Origin: Bacillus sp. FJAT-18017
Lineage (GTDB): Bacteria; Bacillota; Bacilli; Bacillales; Cytobacillaceae
Length of the DNA: 64,000 nt
NCBI RefSeq assembly: GCF_001278805.1
Contig: NZ_CP012602.1
Span: forward strand, 3,259,501-3,323,500
Direction: 5' to 3'
Numbering within the stretch: the stretch's first letter is position 1; the number at the start of each line of letters is the position of its first letter. A program made the position numbers and the translations under genes. The notes beneath the pieces are model-generated. The model searched no databases. It saw only the letters and a program-made list of their open reading frames with translations, and was not told the origin of the DNA. This document shows, one piece after another, positions 10,265-18,083 of this stretch.

Positions 10265-11023
10265 TCACTTTAACGGAGAGAATGTCATCCGATGATAGGG
10301 TGTGACTCCATGGTTTTCAATTGCACTCAGATGCTCCTTCGTCCCATAACCAGCATTACGTTCAAAACCATATTGAGGGTACTTAAGGGCAAGTTCCTCC
10401 ATAAATCTATCCCGGGCATTTTTAGCCAAAATGGATGCAGCAGCAATTGAAATACTCTTTGCATCTCCTTTAATGATAGCCTCTGACGGGTATGGCATTG
10501 CTAGCTTAACAGCATCGACCAGCAAGTAATCAGGCTGCGGTAAAAGCCCGCCTGCGGCATGAGTCATTGCTTTTATGGACGCCTTCAATATGTTAATTTG
10601 GTCGATCTCCTCTGCACTTACAAAACAAATATTGTAGGATACAGCTTCCCTTTTTATGATTTCTTCGTACTCATCACGCTTCTTGCGTGTCAGCTTTTTT
10701 GAATCATCAAGGCCGGGCAGAAAGAAACCCTCCGGCAAAATGACCGCAGCCGCAGTGACGGGGCCTGCAAGCGGTCCCCTTCCCGCTTCATCTGTACCAG
10801 CAATGAGGTTAAAACCCTCCTTGCGTGCTTTACGTTCGTAAAAGGTCATTTCAATGAATTTTTGTTTTAGGCTGAGCTCTGACGCTTTAGCCTTTTTCCA
10901 TTTGCGAATCAGCTCCTGGACGCCTTTTCTGCCATCCATTTCTGCTTCAAGGAATATCGGATCCTTTTCATCCCTGGCTTGTGCCAACATGGCACTTATT
11001 TCCTGCATTGTCCTCTTTCCCAT
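10265..11023 (-). CDS. rnhB: ribonuclease HII
   Basis: Endonuclease that cuts RNA in RNA-DNA hybrids and removes single ribonucleotides from DNA. The catalytic DEDD set is visible: AGTDEAGRGPLAGPV supplies Asp and Glu, followed by LDDSKKL and LLVDAVKL. The first ~70 residues form the extra N-terminal substrate-binding domain typical of Bacillus RnhB. Length 252 fits. It lies downstream of rbgA, as in B. subtilis. Confidence 0.95.
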   Translation of the reverse strand: MGKRTMQEISAMLAQARDEKDPIFLEAEMDGRKGVQELIRKWKKAKASELSLKQKFIEMTFYERKARKEGFNLIAGTDEAGRGPLAGPVTAAAVILPEGFFLPGLDDSKKLTRKKRDEYEEIIKREAVSYNICFVSAEEIDQINILKASIKAMTHAAGGLLPQPDYLLVDAVKLAMPYPSEAIIKGDAKSISIAAASILAKNARDRFMEELALKYPQYGFERNAGYGTKEHLSAIENHGVTPYHRMTFSPLK

Positions 11024-11087
11024 ATTATCTACCTTCTTATGTATGTCATGAAAAAAGAGAGGCCCCTTTTTTTAGAGCCCTCTCCGC

Positions 11088-11960
11088 CTATTTACTATCA
11101 TCGTTTGAAAGAATATCTTCAGGCCTTTCAAATGTGAGCGGCCCAAATTTCTCGCTCCGGATTTCCCTGACAACAAGTTCGGCAACCTTGTCATAATCCA
11201 CGATACCGCCCCCGCCGAGCACGCGCCTGAACTTGCCAATGCTTTCGAACAGTTCAACCGGATCTTCAGGTACCGGATCGAGCTGATAGCGTTCTTCAAG
11301 CCTTCCCGGGTAATTTTTTTCGAGAAACTTTAGTCCATAAAGTGCGAGATCCTGAAGATTGAGGATTGTGTCCTTTATCGCTCCAGTAATCGCCAGCTTT
11401 TTGCCAACCTCCTGGTCCTCAAACTTCGGCCAAAGAATTCCTGGAGTATCCAGAAGCTCAAGCTCTTTGCCTACCTTTATCCATTGCTGCGCCTTGGTCA
11501 CACCAGGTGTATTTCCAGTTTTCGCTAAATTTCTCTTTGCCAGCCGGTTTATGAGCGTCGACTTGCCAGCATTCGGAATTCCCACTATCATAGCCCGGAT
11601 TGCCCTTGGTTTGACGCCCTTTGCCTTTAACCGGTCAAACTTATCCTTTAGGATCTCATTTGAGGCACTAACAATCTCCTTCATACCCTCTCCAGCCTGG
11701 GCATTAATTGCCAGCGCCCGGATTCCTTTGTCAGCAAAATAGCGAATCCATTCCCTGGTCGCTTGTTTGTCCGCCATGTCAGCCTTGTTCAGCAGTACGA
11801 GCCGGGGTTTATGCTGAATGATTTCATCAATCATCGGGTTTCTTGAAGAGTAAGGAATCCTTGCATCTATTAATTCGTAAATGATATCGACGAGCTTTAA
11901 TTTTTCAGTAACTTCCCTGCGTGCCTTCGCCATGTGGCCAGGAAACCATTGAATGGTCAT
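11088..11960 (-). CDS. rbgA: ribosome biogenesis GTPase RbgA (YlqF)
   Basis: Circularly permuted GTPase needed for late assembly of the 50S subunit. The motif order is permuted: G4 LNKADMAD comes first, then G1 GIPNAGKST and G3 DTPG. The N-terminus [16 protein letters not shown] is the family hallmark. I chose the ATG at 11960, which follows AGGAGGTGGCCGCT; the GTG at 11969 is part of that ribosome-binding site. Result: 290 residues. It lies between a signal peptidase gene and rnhB. Confidence 0.96.
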   Translation of the reverse strand: MTIQWFPGHMAKARREVTEKLKLVDIIYELIDARIPYSSRNPMIDEIIQHKPRLVLLNKADMADKQATREWIRYFADKGIRALAINAQAGEGMKEIVSASNEILKDKFDRLKAKGVKPRAIRAMIVGIPNAGKSTLINRLAKRNLAKTGNTPGVTKAQQWIKVGKELELLDTPGILWPKFEDQEVGKKLAITGAIKDTILNLQDLALYGLKFLEKNYPGRLEERYQLDPVPEDPVELFESIGKFRRVLGGGGIVDYDKVAELVVREIRSEKFGPLTFERPEDILSNDDSK

Positions 11961-12018
11961 AGCGGCCACCTCCTAAATCTATTCGACTTATCCACGGGCT
12001 CTTTACGAGAACCGTATC

Positions 12019-12582
12019 TTACTTCTCATCCGGCTTAACTATCCGCATGTCTTCTAAAGGCCAGTATACAATACTAGTCTCTCCAAGCACCTTTTCCATC
12101 GGAACCGTACCAATATGGCGGCTGTCCTTTGAATATCTGCGGTTATCGCCCATTACAAATAGCTCTCCTTCAGGAACAGTCTTTCTTCCAATCTTCTCTT
12201 CAAGAGTAAACGGATCGGTTAAAGGGCCATCGACAACCATTTGCTTATATTCTTCCAAATACGGCTCTTCATATGCTTTGCCATTCACATAAAGAGTATC
12301 ATCCTTGTACTCAACCGTATCTCCTGGAAGTCCGATCACACGTTTAATATAATCCTTGTTTTCCGGCGCATGGAACACAATGATGTCAAAGCGCTCTGGT
12401 TCACCGATTTGATAGCTGAATTTATTAACAATCATCCGGTCAGCGTGCTTCAATGTCGGCATCATCGATTGGCCATCAACTACAATTGGGGCAAACAGGA
12501 AATATCGGATAACTGCTGCCAATGCAACTGCAACGAGTAGCGCTTTTGTCCATTCCCAAACTTCGTTTTTCTTTTTGACCAT
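12019..12582 (-). CDS. lepB: type I signal peptidase
   Basis: Membrane-bound Ser/Lys protease that removes signal peptides from exported proteins. A single N-terminal transmembrane helix (about 10-30) is followed by the catalytic Ser in GQSMMPTL and the catalytic Lys in YIKRVIGLPGD; the GDNRRYSKDSR box is present. The start at 12582 follows GGTGGGGAATAT and gives 187 residues, the usual size of the Bacillus Sip enzymes; in-frame codons further upstream lack support. Its position between rplS and rbgA is not that of B. subtilis sipS or sipT. Confidence 0.93.
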   Translation of the reverse strand: MVKKKNEVWEWTKALLVAVALAAVIRYFLFAPIVVDGQSMMPTLKHADRMIVNKFSYQIGEPERFDIIVFHAPENKDYIKRVIGLPGDTVEYKDDTLYVNGKAYEEPYLEEYKQMVVDGPLTDPFTLEEKIGRKTVPEGELFVMGDNRRYSKDSRHIGTVPMEKVLGETSIVYWPLEDMRIVKPDEK

Positions 12583-12782
12583 ATATTCCCCACCCATTTC
12601 AAAATAGGAACTATAATGCTTTAGACCACCAGGGGCCTGTTTCATGATACTCCATTAGCCAGAGGCAGCCCCGGCAGTTTTCTCATACATCTATTTTACA
12701 TAACAAAGCACACTTAAACACGTTGTTTTTGAAATTTGTGGTACAGTCCGGGATAATCCATTTCCATTCTAATTTAATATTG

Positions 12783-12810
12783 AAAAAAGGGCTTGTTCCC
12801 AAGCCCTTGA
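12783..12810 (-). terminator. intrinsic terminator after rplS
   Basis: Minus strand AAGGGCTTGGGAACAAGCCC followed by TTTTTTC. Strong GC stem with a T tail; closes the rplS transcript. Confidence 0.85.
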
Positions 12811-12820
12811 ATACAAATAA

Positions 12821-12871
12821 GCGCCACCGCGGCACCAGCCTGAAAGTGGCTATGGAACCTGGCGATGGCGC
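12821..12871 (-). other. large hairpin between rplS and its terminator
   Basis: A 51-base inverted repeat: the outer arms GCGCCATCGC/GCGGTGGCGC pair with one wobble, and inner CCAG/CTGG and AGCC/GGCT stems give a two-step hairpin. It lies 20 bp after the rplS stop and 11 bp before a conventional terminator. It could stabilise the 3' end of the rplS mRNA or be a processed RNA; function unknown. Confidence 0.5.
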
Positions 12872-12891
12872 TTCCTTGTGTATTAGGTGTA

Positions 12892-13236
12892 TTAGCGAAT
12901 TTCTTTGATACGGGCTTTTTTGCCGCGTAGCTTGCGCAGGTAGTAAAGCTTCGCACGGCGGACTTTACCGCGGCGGAGTACTTCCAATTTCGCAATTTTT
13001 GGTGTGTGGACTGGGAAAGTACGCTCAACGCCTACTCCATAGGAAATTTTACGAACTGTAAAAGTTTCGCTGATTCCACCACCACGACGCTTGATCACAA
13101 CACCTTCAAACAACTGGATACGCTCGCGAGTACCTTCAACAACCTTAACGTGTACACGTACTGTGTCACCAGGGCGGAAAGAAGGAAGATCAGAACGAAG
13201 CTGTTCTTTTGTGATATCATTGATTAATTGTTGCAT
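12892..13236 (-). CDS. rplS: 50S ribosomal protein L19
   Basis: Large-subunit protein at the 30S-50S interface. [18 protein letters not shown] and the basic [14 protein letters not shown] block identify it, and the C-terminus [11 protein letters not shown] is conserved. The ATG at 13236 follows GGGAGGAGTTGAATACG and gives 114 residues, the family length; the upstream in-frame start at 13269 would add a non-conserved tail containing the ribosome-binding site. It has its own promoter and terminator. Confidence 0.97.
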   Translation of the reverse strand: MQQLINDITKEQLRSDLPSFRPGDTVRVHVKVVEGTRERIQLFEGVVIKRRGGGISETFTVRKISYGVGVERTFPVHTPKIAKLEVLRRGKVRRAKLYYLRKLRGKKARIKEIR

Positions 13237-13339
13237 CGTATTCAACTCCTCCCACAGATGCTCTTGCAACCATTTCTTAATCGCAGCGGAACATCGTTTT
13301 AAGACTGCAGCCGGCTTCCCGGCTCAAGTCACAAGTAGT
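13237..13339 (-). ncRNA. rplS 5' leader, possible L19 leader motif
   Basis: The transcribed leader of rplS is about 95 bases and contains a perfect stem-loop AGCCGG-GAAG-CCGGCT (13309-13324). An autoregulatory L19 leader is known in Firmicutes at this position, but I cannot confirm a match to its consensus. A covariance-model scan of the region would settle it. Confidence 0.35.
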
Positions 13340-13368
13340 ATCTTATCATAAACCAGGCCTGTTCGCAA
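13340..13368 (-). promoter_or_regulatory. promoter of rplS
   Basis: Minus strand -35 TTGCGA (13363-13368), 17-bp spacer, -10 TAAGAT (13340-13345), immediately after the trmD stop codon. Sequence inference. Confidence 0.55.
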
Positions 13369-13371
13369 TAA

Positions 13372-14109
13372 CTAGCGTGACTCTTTTTTTATTTCTTCAA
13401 GCCATTTTTGATGGATTGGTTCAAGTTCGATATGGTCAAAGAGGTCCGGTCTCCGCTCCCATGTCCTCCTTAACGATTCCTTTATCCGCCATTCATCGAC
13501 TAGCTTATGATTGCCTGATATGAGGACATCCGGAACTTTTAAGCCGCGGAAATCAGCAGGTCTAGTATAGTGAGGATGCTCAAGAAGGCCGGTGCTGAAT
13601 GAATCCTGGATATGCGATTCTTGTTTCCCAAGTACTTCAGGGAGCAGACGGACAACACTATCAATCACGACCATTGCACCAAGCTCGCCGCCTGTCAAAA
13701 TAAAATCCCCGATTGATATTTCGTCAGTGACGATATCCCTGATTCTCTCGTCATACCCCTCATAATGGCCGCATATGAAGATTAAATGTTCCTCTTCAGA
13801 AAGCTGTTCAGCTTTTTTTTGCGAATGGCGCTCACCTTGCGGACACAAGAGGATTACACGCGGTTTAGCAGATGTGTCTTGGCTTAACGCCTCGACCGCA
13901 TCAAAAATAGGCTGAGGCTTCAGTACCATCCCTGCCCCGCCACCGTAAGGATAATCGTCAACTGTTTTATGTTTGTTGTCCGCGTACTCGCGAAAGTTGA
14001 CTACATTGTAAGTAACAGCCTCTTTTTCCCTGGCTCGTTTGAGAATTGAACTGCCGAATACACCCTCAAACATTTCTGGAAAAAGAGTAAGGACATCGAT
14101 TTTCATCAT
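13372..14109 (-). CDS. trmD: tRNA (guanine-37-N1)-methyltransferase
   Basis: SPOUT-class enzyme making m1G37 in tRNA to prevent +1 frameshifting. Motifs are [13 protein letters not shown] at the N-terminus, [26 protein letters not shown] and [12 protein letters not shown], the last two forming the trefoil-knot SAM site. Length 245 is normal. The start ATG overlaps the rimM stop as ATGA, so translation is probably coupled; a second ATG follows at once. Confidence 0.97.
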   Translation of the reverse strand: MMKIDVLTLFPEMFEGVFGSSILKRAREKEAVTYNVVNFREYADNKHKTVDDYPYGGGAGMVLKPQPIFDAVEALSQDTSAKPRVILLCPQGERHSQKKAEQLSEEEHLIFICGHYEGYDERIRDIVTDEISIGDFILTGGELGAMVVIDSVVRLLPEVLGKQESHIQDSFSTGLLEHPHYTRPADFRGLKVPDVLISGNHKLVDEWRIKESLRRTWERRPDLFDHIELEPIHQKWLEEIKKESR

Positions 14110-14624
14110 GATAGCAATCCTTCGAGCGGATCGATTACGACCGTCTTTTCTTTCACATCTACCTTAAGGACAACATGTTCAATATAAGGAATATAATATT
14201 CCTTCCCCTTCTTCCCTTTTACAACCCATACATCATTTGCCCCTGGTGTGAGGATCTCGGTGATTTTTCCGACTTCCTCCCCTTCCGTAGTAGAGACAGT
14301 ACAGCCAATGATTTCATGGAAGTAATATTCATTTTCCTCCAACTCGCCAAGCTGTGATTCGTTGATTTTCAGAATGCCATCTCTAAGCTTTTCAACCTTG
14401 TTTATATCCTCGTATCCTTCAAAGGTAAGGAGGTCAAAATTCTTGTGCTGTCGATGTGCCTTCACAATAACCTCGATAGGCTCTTTTTCTTTCGGAAGGA
14501 ACAAATACAGCGTGTTACCTTTCTTATACCGCTCCTCGGCAAAATCCGTCCTTGAAATGACCCTGACTTCGCCTTTGATACCATGAGTATTGACGATTTT
14601 GCCTACATTGAACCACTTATCCAT
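14106..14624 (-). CDS. rimM: 16S rRNA processing protein RimM
   Basis: Assembly factor for the 30S head, binding S19. The N-terminal RimM domain begins [19 protein letters not shown]; the C-terminal PRC-barrel has [19 protein letters not shown]. Length 172 is typical. It lies 12 bp downstream of ylqD and overlaps trmD by 4 bp. Confidence 0.96.
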   Translation of the reverse strand: MDKWFNVGKIVNTHGIKGEVRVISRTDFAEERYKKGNTLYLFLPKEKEPIEVIVKAHRQHKNFDLLTFEGYEDINKVEKLRDGILKINESQLGELEENEYYFHEIIGCTVSTTEGEEVGKITEILTPGANDVWVVKGKKGKEYYIPYIEHVVLKVDVKEKTVVIDPLEGLLS

Positions 14625-14636
14625 TAAGTGTCACCT

Positions 14637-15023
14637 CTATCTAATTTCTACTATTATTCCATCTCTAATAATAATTTCATGCTTAAGGTTACCATTGTCC
14701 CAGGCGTCACCTGGTTGAACCTCGATTATAGCCTGGACTTCTTTTTCCTTTAATTCACTACCTAATGGTAGCATATCCAGCTGAGCAAGTTGAAACTCAA
14801 GCTCTTGAATCCGCTCTGCCCGCTGCCTGATTTCTTTGTCAAATTTGCTCTTGACCTCAGAAACCTGGTATTTCCCGGTTTTCTCCAACTTTTTTTGTTC
14901 AAATTGAAGCTGCCCCGTTTCTTTTTCAAGCAGGAGCTTATTTTGAAGATATTGGTCTCGTAGTTTATCTCTGCTTGTTTCAGTAAGTACTTGCTTAACG
15001 GAAATCGTTTGGAGTATTTTCAT
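14637..15023 (-). CDS. ylqD: YlqD family protein
   Basis: Small protein of unknown function found at this locus in Bacillaceae. The middle (about 20-90) is highly charged and probably a coiled coil (QNKLLLEKETGQLQFEQKK); the C-terminus (about 98-128) looks like a short beta-rich segment (VQPGDAWDNGNLKHEI). No catalytic motif seen. The ATG follows a strong aaggaggt ribosome-binding site. It is the first gene of the ylqD-rimM-trmD group; I see no convincing promoter in front of it. Confidence 0.85.
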   Translation of the reverse strand: MKILQTISVKQVLTETSRDKLRDQYLQNKLLLEKETGQLQFEQKKLEKTGKYQVSEVKSKFDKEIRQRAERIQELEFQLAQLDMLPLGSELKEKEVQAIIEVQPGDAWDNGNLKHEIIIRDGIIVEIR

Positions 15024-15095
15024 AAAAACCTCCTTATGTATTGTAGATCGAACTTTATCTCTTGCTTTTATTACTCGTACAGCGTCTTAAAAAAT

Positions 15096-15182
15096 TTTAT
15101 CGCCCATTTTCACAACTTTATCGCCCTGAATGAACTTTTTTTATCCCTTATTCACAATTATTTATCCCTTAACGAAACATAT
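15096..15182. repeat. tandem array of four 21-23 bp units (family D)
   Basis: Four imperfect direct repeats beginning TTTATCGCCC (15096), TTTATCGCCC (15117), TTTATCCCTT (15140) and TTTATCCCTT (15161), with TTCACAA sub-motifs between units. Located between ylqD and khpA. No coding potential. Confidence 0.7.
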
Positions 15183-15273
15183 ATCGGAAATATTCACAAC
15201 TCAGACACAAGAGGCCGCCATTAAACACTATCAAGGGAACAAAAACTATTCAAACTCCATTGCTAATACACAG

Positions 15274-15306
15274 AAAAAAAAGGAGGGATTGCTCCCTCCT
15301 TTTTTA
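15274..15306 (-). terminator. intrinsic terminator after khpA
   Basis: Stem AGGAGGGA/TCCCTCCT with A and T runs on both sides (15281-15300). Closes the rpsP-khpA transcript. Confidence 0.85.
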
Positions 15307-15336
15307 CCGCCAAACCCACTACGGGAGCTCGGGCAA

Positions 15337-15567
15337 TTATTCACCTATCTCTAAAAACAGTTTCTTGTGTTCCGATGCACCTGCTGCATACACAACAGTG
15401 CGGATTGCTTTCGCAACGCGCCCTTGCTTTCCAATTACTTTTCCCATGTCGCTCTTGTTGACGGAAAGGTGATAGGTTACGCGTTGATCCTCTTTGGCAA
15501 CGTTCACGCGAACATCGTCCGGGTAATCAACAAGGGGCTTAACGATCGTTTCAATCAACTGTTTCAT
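15337..15567 (-). CDS. khpA: KH-domain RNA-binding protein KhpA (YlqC)
   Basis: Single KH-domain protein of 76 residues that in other Firmicutes partners KhpB (Jag/EloR) in RNA binding linked to cell elongation. The GxxG loop appears in GKVIGKQGRVAKAIR (about 43-57). The N-terminus begins MKQLIETIVKPLVDYPDDV, typical of the family. It lies 15 bp downstream of rpsP in a two-gene operon. Confidence 0.94.
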   Translation of the reverse strand: MKQLIETIVKPLVDYPDDVRVNVAKEDQRVTYHLSVNKSDMGKVIGKQGRVAKAIRTVVYAAGASEHKKLFLEIGE

Positions 15568-15582
15568 AATGTTCTGCCTCTA

Positions 15583-15855
15583 TTATTTACCAAGCTTGGC
15601 ATTGTGGAATTTCTCCATGATGCCGGCTTGGGAGAATAGGTTACGAACAGTATCGGATGGCTTCGCGCCATCTTTTAGCCATTTAAGAACCAACTCTTCA
15701 TTGATATCAACAATTGCTGGCGCTGTAACTGGATTGTACGTGCCTACTGTTTCAATGTAACGTCCATCACGTGGTGAACGAGAATCTGCTACAACAATAC
15801 GATAGAAAGGAGATTTTTTAGCTCCCATACGCTTTAAACGAATTTTTACTGCCAT
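15583..15855 (-). CDS. rpsP: 30S ribosomal protein S16
   Basis: Early-binding 30S assembly protein. [19 protein letters not shown] and [11 protein letters not shown] are diagnostic. The ATG at 15855 gives 90 residues, the family length, and lies downstream of GGAGGTG; the GTG at 15867 is inside the ribosome-binding site. Cotranscribed with khpA. Confidence 0.97.
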   Translation of the reverse strand: MAVKIRLKRMGAKKSPFYRIVVADSRSPRDGRYIETVGTYNPVTAPAIVDINEELVLKWLKDGAKPSDTVRNLFSQAGIMEKFHNAKLGK

Positions 15856-15893
15856 TTTAACTTGCACCTCCGAATAGTTTCACACAAGAAATT

Positions 15894-15922
15894 ATATTAC
15901 CAATTCTTAATTAGTTTGTAAA
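15894..15922 (-). promoter_or_regulatory. promoter of rpsP-khpA
   Basis: Minus strand -35 TTTACA (15917-15922), 17-bp spacer, -10 TAATAT (15894-15899); an overlapping TATAAT is an alternative -10. Lies between ffh and rpsP. Confidence 0.55.
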
Positions 15923-15955
15923 GTCTTTTTTCTTAACACCTAAAATAAGGAAATC

Positions 15956-17308
15956 CTAGAATGGCTTAAAGGGAAGCTTGAAGCCGCCTTTCTTTTTGCC
16001 TTTCTGCTGCATGTTGGTCATTTGCTTCATCATTTTTTTCATGTCCTCAAATTGCTTCAGAAGCCTGTTGACTTCTGGAACAGTCCGGCCACTTCCTTTT
16101 GCAATGCGCCGCTTGCGGTTGGAATTGATGATTTCAGGATGTTCCTTTTCCTTGGTTGTCATGGACTGAATGATTGCTTCAACATGGCCGATTTGCTTCT
16201 CATCAATCGATACGCTGTCGAGCCCTTTTATCTTGTTTGCTCCAGGGAGCATCTTCAGGATGTCCTCAAGAGGCCCCATCTTTCGCACCTGGCCAAGCTG
16301 ATCAAGGAAATCGTCGAGAGTAAATGTAGCCGTACGCATTTTCTGCTCAAGCTCTTTCGCCTTCTCCTCATCAACGTTTGCCTGGGCCTTTTCAATCAGT
16401 GACATGACGTCGCCCATCCCCAGAATCCGTGACGCCATACGCTCAGGATGGAATGCTTCAAGGGCGTCCATTTTCTCACCCATACCGACGAATTTAATCG
16501 GCGTGTTCGTAACAGACCTGATAGAAAGTGCAGCACCGCCCCTTGTATCGCCATCCAGCTTTGTCAAAACAACCCCGGTCAAACCTAGCTGTTCATTGAA
16601 GCTTTGTGCTACATTGACAGCATCCTGTCCTGTCATCGCATCGACAACAAGGAAAATCTCATTTGGTTTTGTGAGCTCTTTGATGTCCTTTAATTCATCC
16701 ATCAATGCTTCGTCAACATGAAGGCGCCCAGCGGTATCGATCAGTACATAATCATGGTGGTCTTCCTTTGCTTTGGCAATGGCCTGCCTTGCAATTTCAA
16801 CCGGGCTGACCTGGTCACCAAGCGAAAACACTGGCATGTCAAGCTGTTTACCGAGCGTCTCAAGCTGTTTAATGGCCGCAGGACGGTAAATATCTGCAGC
16901 TACAAGCAAAGGTTTGCGGTTGTACTTTTTACGAAGCAGGAGAGCAAGCTTACCGGTGGTGGTCGTTTTACCAGCACCCTGAAGACCGACCATCATAATA
17001 ATGGTTGGCGGTCTGCTTGAGACGGCAATTTTGCTTTGTTCGCCGCCCATCAGGTTAGTCAGTTCCTCTTTTACGACCTTAATTACCTGCTGGCCTGGTG
17101 TCAGACTCTTCATGACTTCCTGGCCAACTGCCCGTTCACTTACCTTTTTAACAAACTCCTTGACGACCTTAAAGTTAACATCTGCCTCAAGCAAAGCCAG
17201 GCGGACTTCCCTCATCATTTCCTTTACATCCGCTTCATTGACTTTCCCTTTGCCACGGATTCTTTGCATCGTATTCTGCAGTCGGTCGGCCAATCCTTCA
17301 AATGCCAT
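15956..17308 (-). CDS. ffh: signal recognition particle GTPase Ffh (SRP54)
   Basis: Protein component of the signal recognition particle; binds SRP RNA and signal sequences of nascent membrane proteins. The N domain (about 1-90) is followed by the G domain with P-loop GLQGAGKTTTTGK, DTAGR and TKLDGD. The C-terminal methionine-rich M domain has GSGRTVPEVNRLLKQF and MKKMMKQMTNM. Length 450. Directly downstream of ylxM (11 bp), the conserved pair. Confidence 0.98.
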   Translation of the reverse strand: MAFEGLADRLQNTMQRIRGKGKVNEADVKEMMREVRLALLEADVNFKVVKEFVKKVSERAVGQEVMKSLTPGQQVIKVVKEELTNLMGGEQSKIAVSSRPPTIIMMVGLQGAGKTTTTGKLALLLRKKYNRKPLLVAADIYRPAAIKQLETLGKQLDMPVFSLGDQVSPVEIARQAIAKAKEDHHDYVLIDTAGRLHVDEALMDELKDIKELTKPNEIFLVVDAMTGQDAVNVAQSFNEQLGLTGVVLTKLDGDTRGGAALSIRSVTNTPIKFVGMGEKMDALEAFHPERMASRILGMGDVMSLIEKAQANVDEEKAKELEQKMRTATFTLDDFLDQLGQVRKMGPLEDILKMLPGANKIKGLDSVSIDEKQIGHVEAIIQSMTTKEKEHPEIINSNRKRRIAKGSGRTVPEVNRLLKQFEDMKKMMKQMTNMQQKGKKKGGFKLPFKPF

Positions 17309-17319
17309 AGTGCCGCCTC

Positions 17320-17652
17320 CTAATCTAGTTTCTCTAGCTCTGCTAATTTTTCGAGCAAATCTTGTTTCGGAACTGAATCAGATTGAAGCAGTTCCTTTAT
17401 TTGCGCCAGCAGAATATTACGTTCCTGGAACTTTTGCAAAAGCAGAAGTTTTGCTTCATACTCCTCAAGCATTGCCTCAGTCCGTTTGATATTATCATAA
17501 ACCGCCTGGCGGCTAACATCATATTCTTCAGCAATTTCTCCGAGTGAATAATCATCCAGGTAATAGAGAGACATGTAGCTTTGCTGTTTTTCAGTCAACA
17601 ACGATTGGTAAAAATCATACAGATAATTCATTCTCGTTGTTTTCTCAAGCAT
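17320..17652 (-). CDS. ylxM: SRP-associated helix-turn-helix protein YlxM
   Basis: Small protein of the UPF0122 family, encoded next to ffh in Firmicutes and linked to SRP function in streptococci. A sigma-70 region-4-like helix-turn-helix is seen in [20 protein letters not shown] (about 51-70). The C-terminal half is a charged helix, probably a coiled coil. Length 110 is normal. The ATG follows AACAAGGAGGG, and a good promoter lies 40 bp upstream. Confidence 0.93.
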   Translation of the reverse strand: MLEKTTRMNYLYDFYQSLLTEKQQSYMSLYYLDDYSLGEIAEEYDVSRQAVYDNIKRTEAMLEEYEAKLLLLQKFQERNILLAQIKELLQSDSVPKQDLLEKLAELEKLD

Positions 17653-17691
17653 GCTATCCCTCCTTGTTAAGTGAAAAACCTTTACATCGTT

Positions 17692-17720
17692 AGTTTACAA
17701 GCAGTGCGCCATAGTGTCAA
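17692..17720 (-). promoter_or_regulatory. promoter of ylxM-ffh
   Basis: Minus strand consensus -35 TTGACA (17715-17720), 17-bp spacer, -10 TAAACT (17692-17697). Confidence 0.75.
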
Positions 17721-17812
17721 GATAGGCAACAATCTTAATTAAATTTCGTTTATATATTTGGTAAAATGGCGTAACATACTACTCTTAAAATGTGTTTTGG
17801 GTTAAAAACTCC

Positions 17813-17990
17813 TGGGTATCCTCTAAACCATTTTTCGCGGAACAATCATCACTCCTGACAATAAGATTAATCCAGCAAACCCCTTTTCGTGGATTAATTG
17901 CCCCTCTAACTATGAGATTAATCCACTAGTCCACCTTTCGTGGATTAATCGTCACCCCCAGCATTGAAAATTAATCCACTAAACCACTGT
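17813..17990. repeat. tandem array of about 51-53 bp palindromic units (family C)
   Basis: Three clear units and a degraded fourth. Each carries (G)ATTAATCCA, then an AAACC/CCTTTTCG segment, then TGGATTAAT, so every unit can form its own hairpin. The ATTAATCCA elements start at 17866, 17917 and 17970. The array fills the gap between the ylxM promoter and the end of the accessory operon. No coding potential. Confidence 0.75.
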
Positions 17991-18035
17991 TGACCATAAC
18001 CATGGCTGCTATTCAGCCAATCATCAAAAAATAAT

Positions 18036-18072
18036 GAAAAGCCGGCTCACCCTAACAGGTAAGCCAGCTTCA
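18036..18072 (-). terminator. intrinsic terminator of the eight-gene accessory operon
   Basis: Minus strand stem GAAGCTGGCTTACC/GGGTGAGCCGGCTTTTC with T-rich tail. It lies 12 bp past the stop of the last operon gene. Confidence 0.8.
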
Positions 18073-18083
18073 TAAGAAGAATG

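Noticed and set aside
15096..15182. TTATCC/TTCACAA motifs as DnaA boxes.
   Set aside because: None matches TTATCCACA; the pattern is a local tandem repeat and the locus is not an origin.
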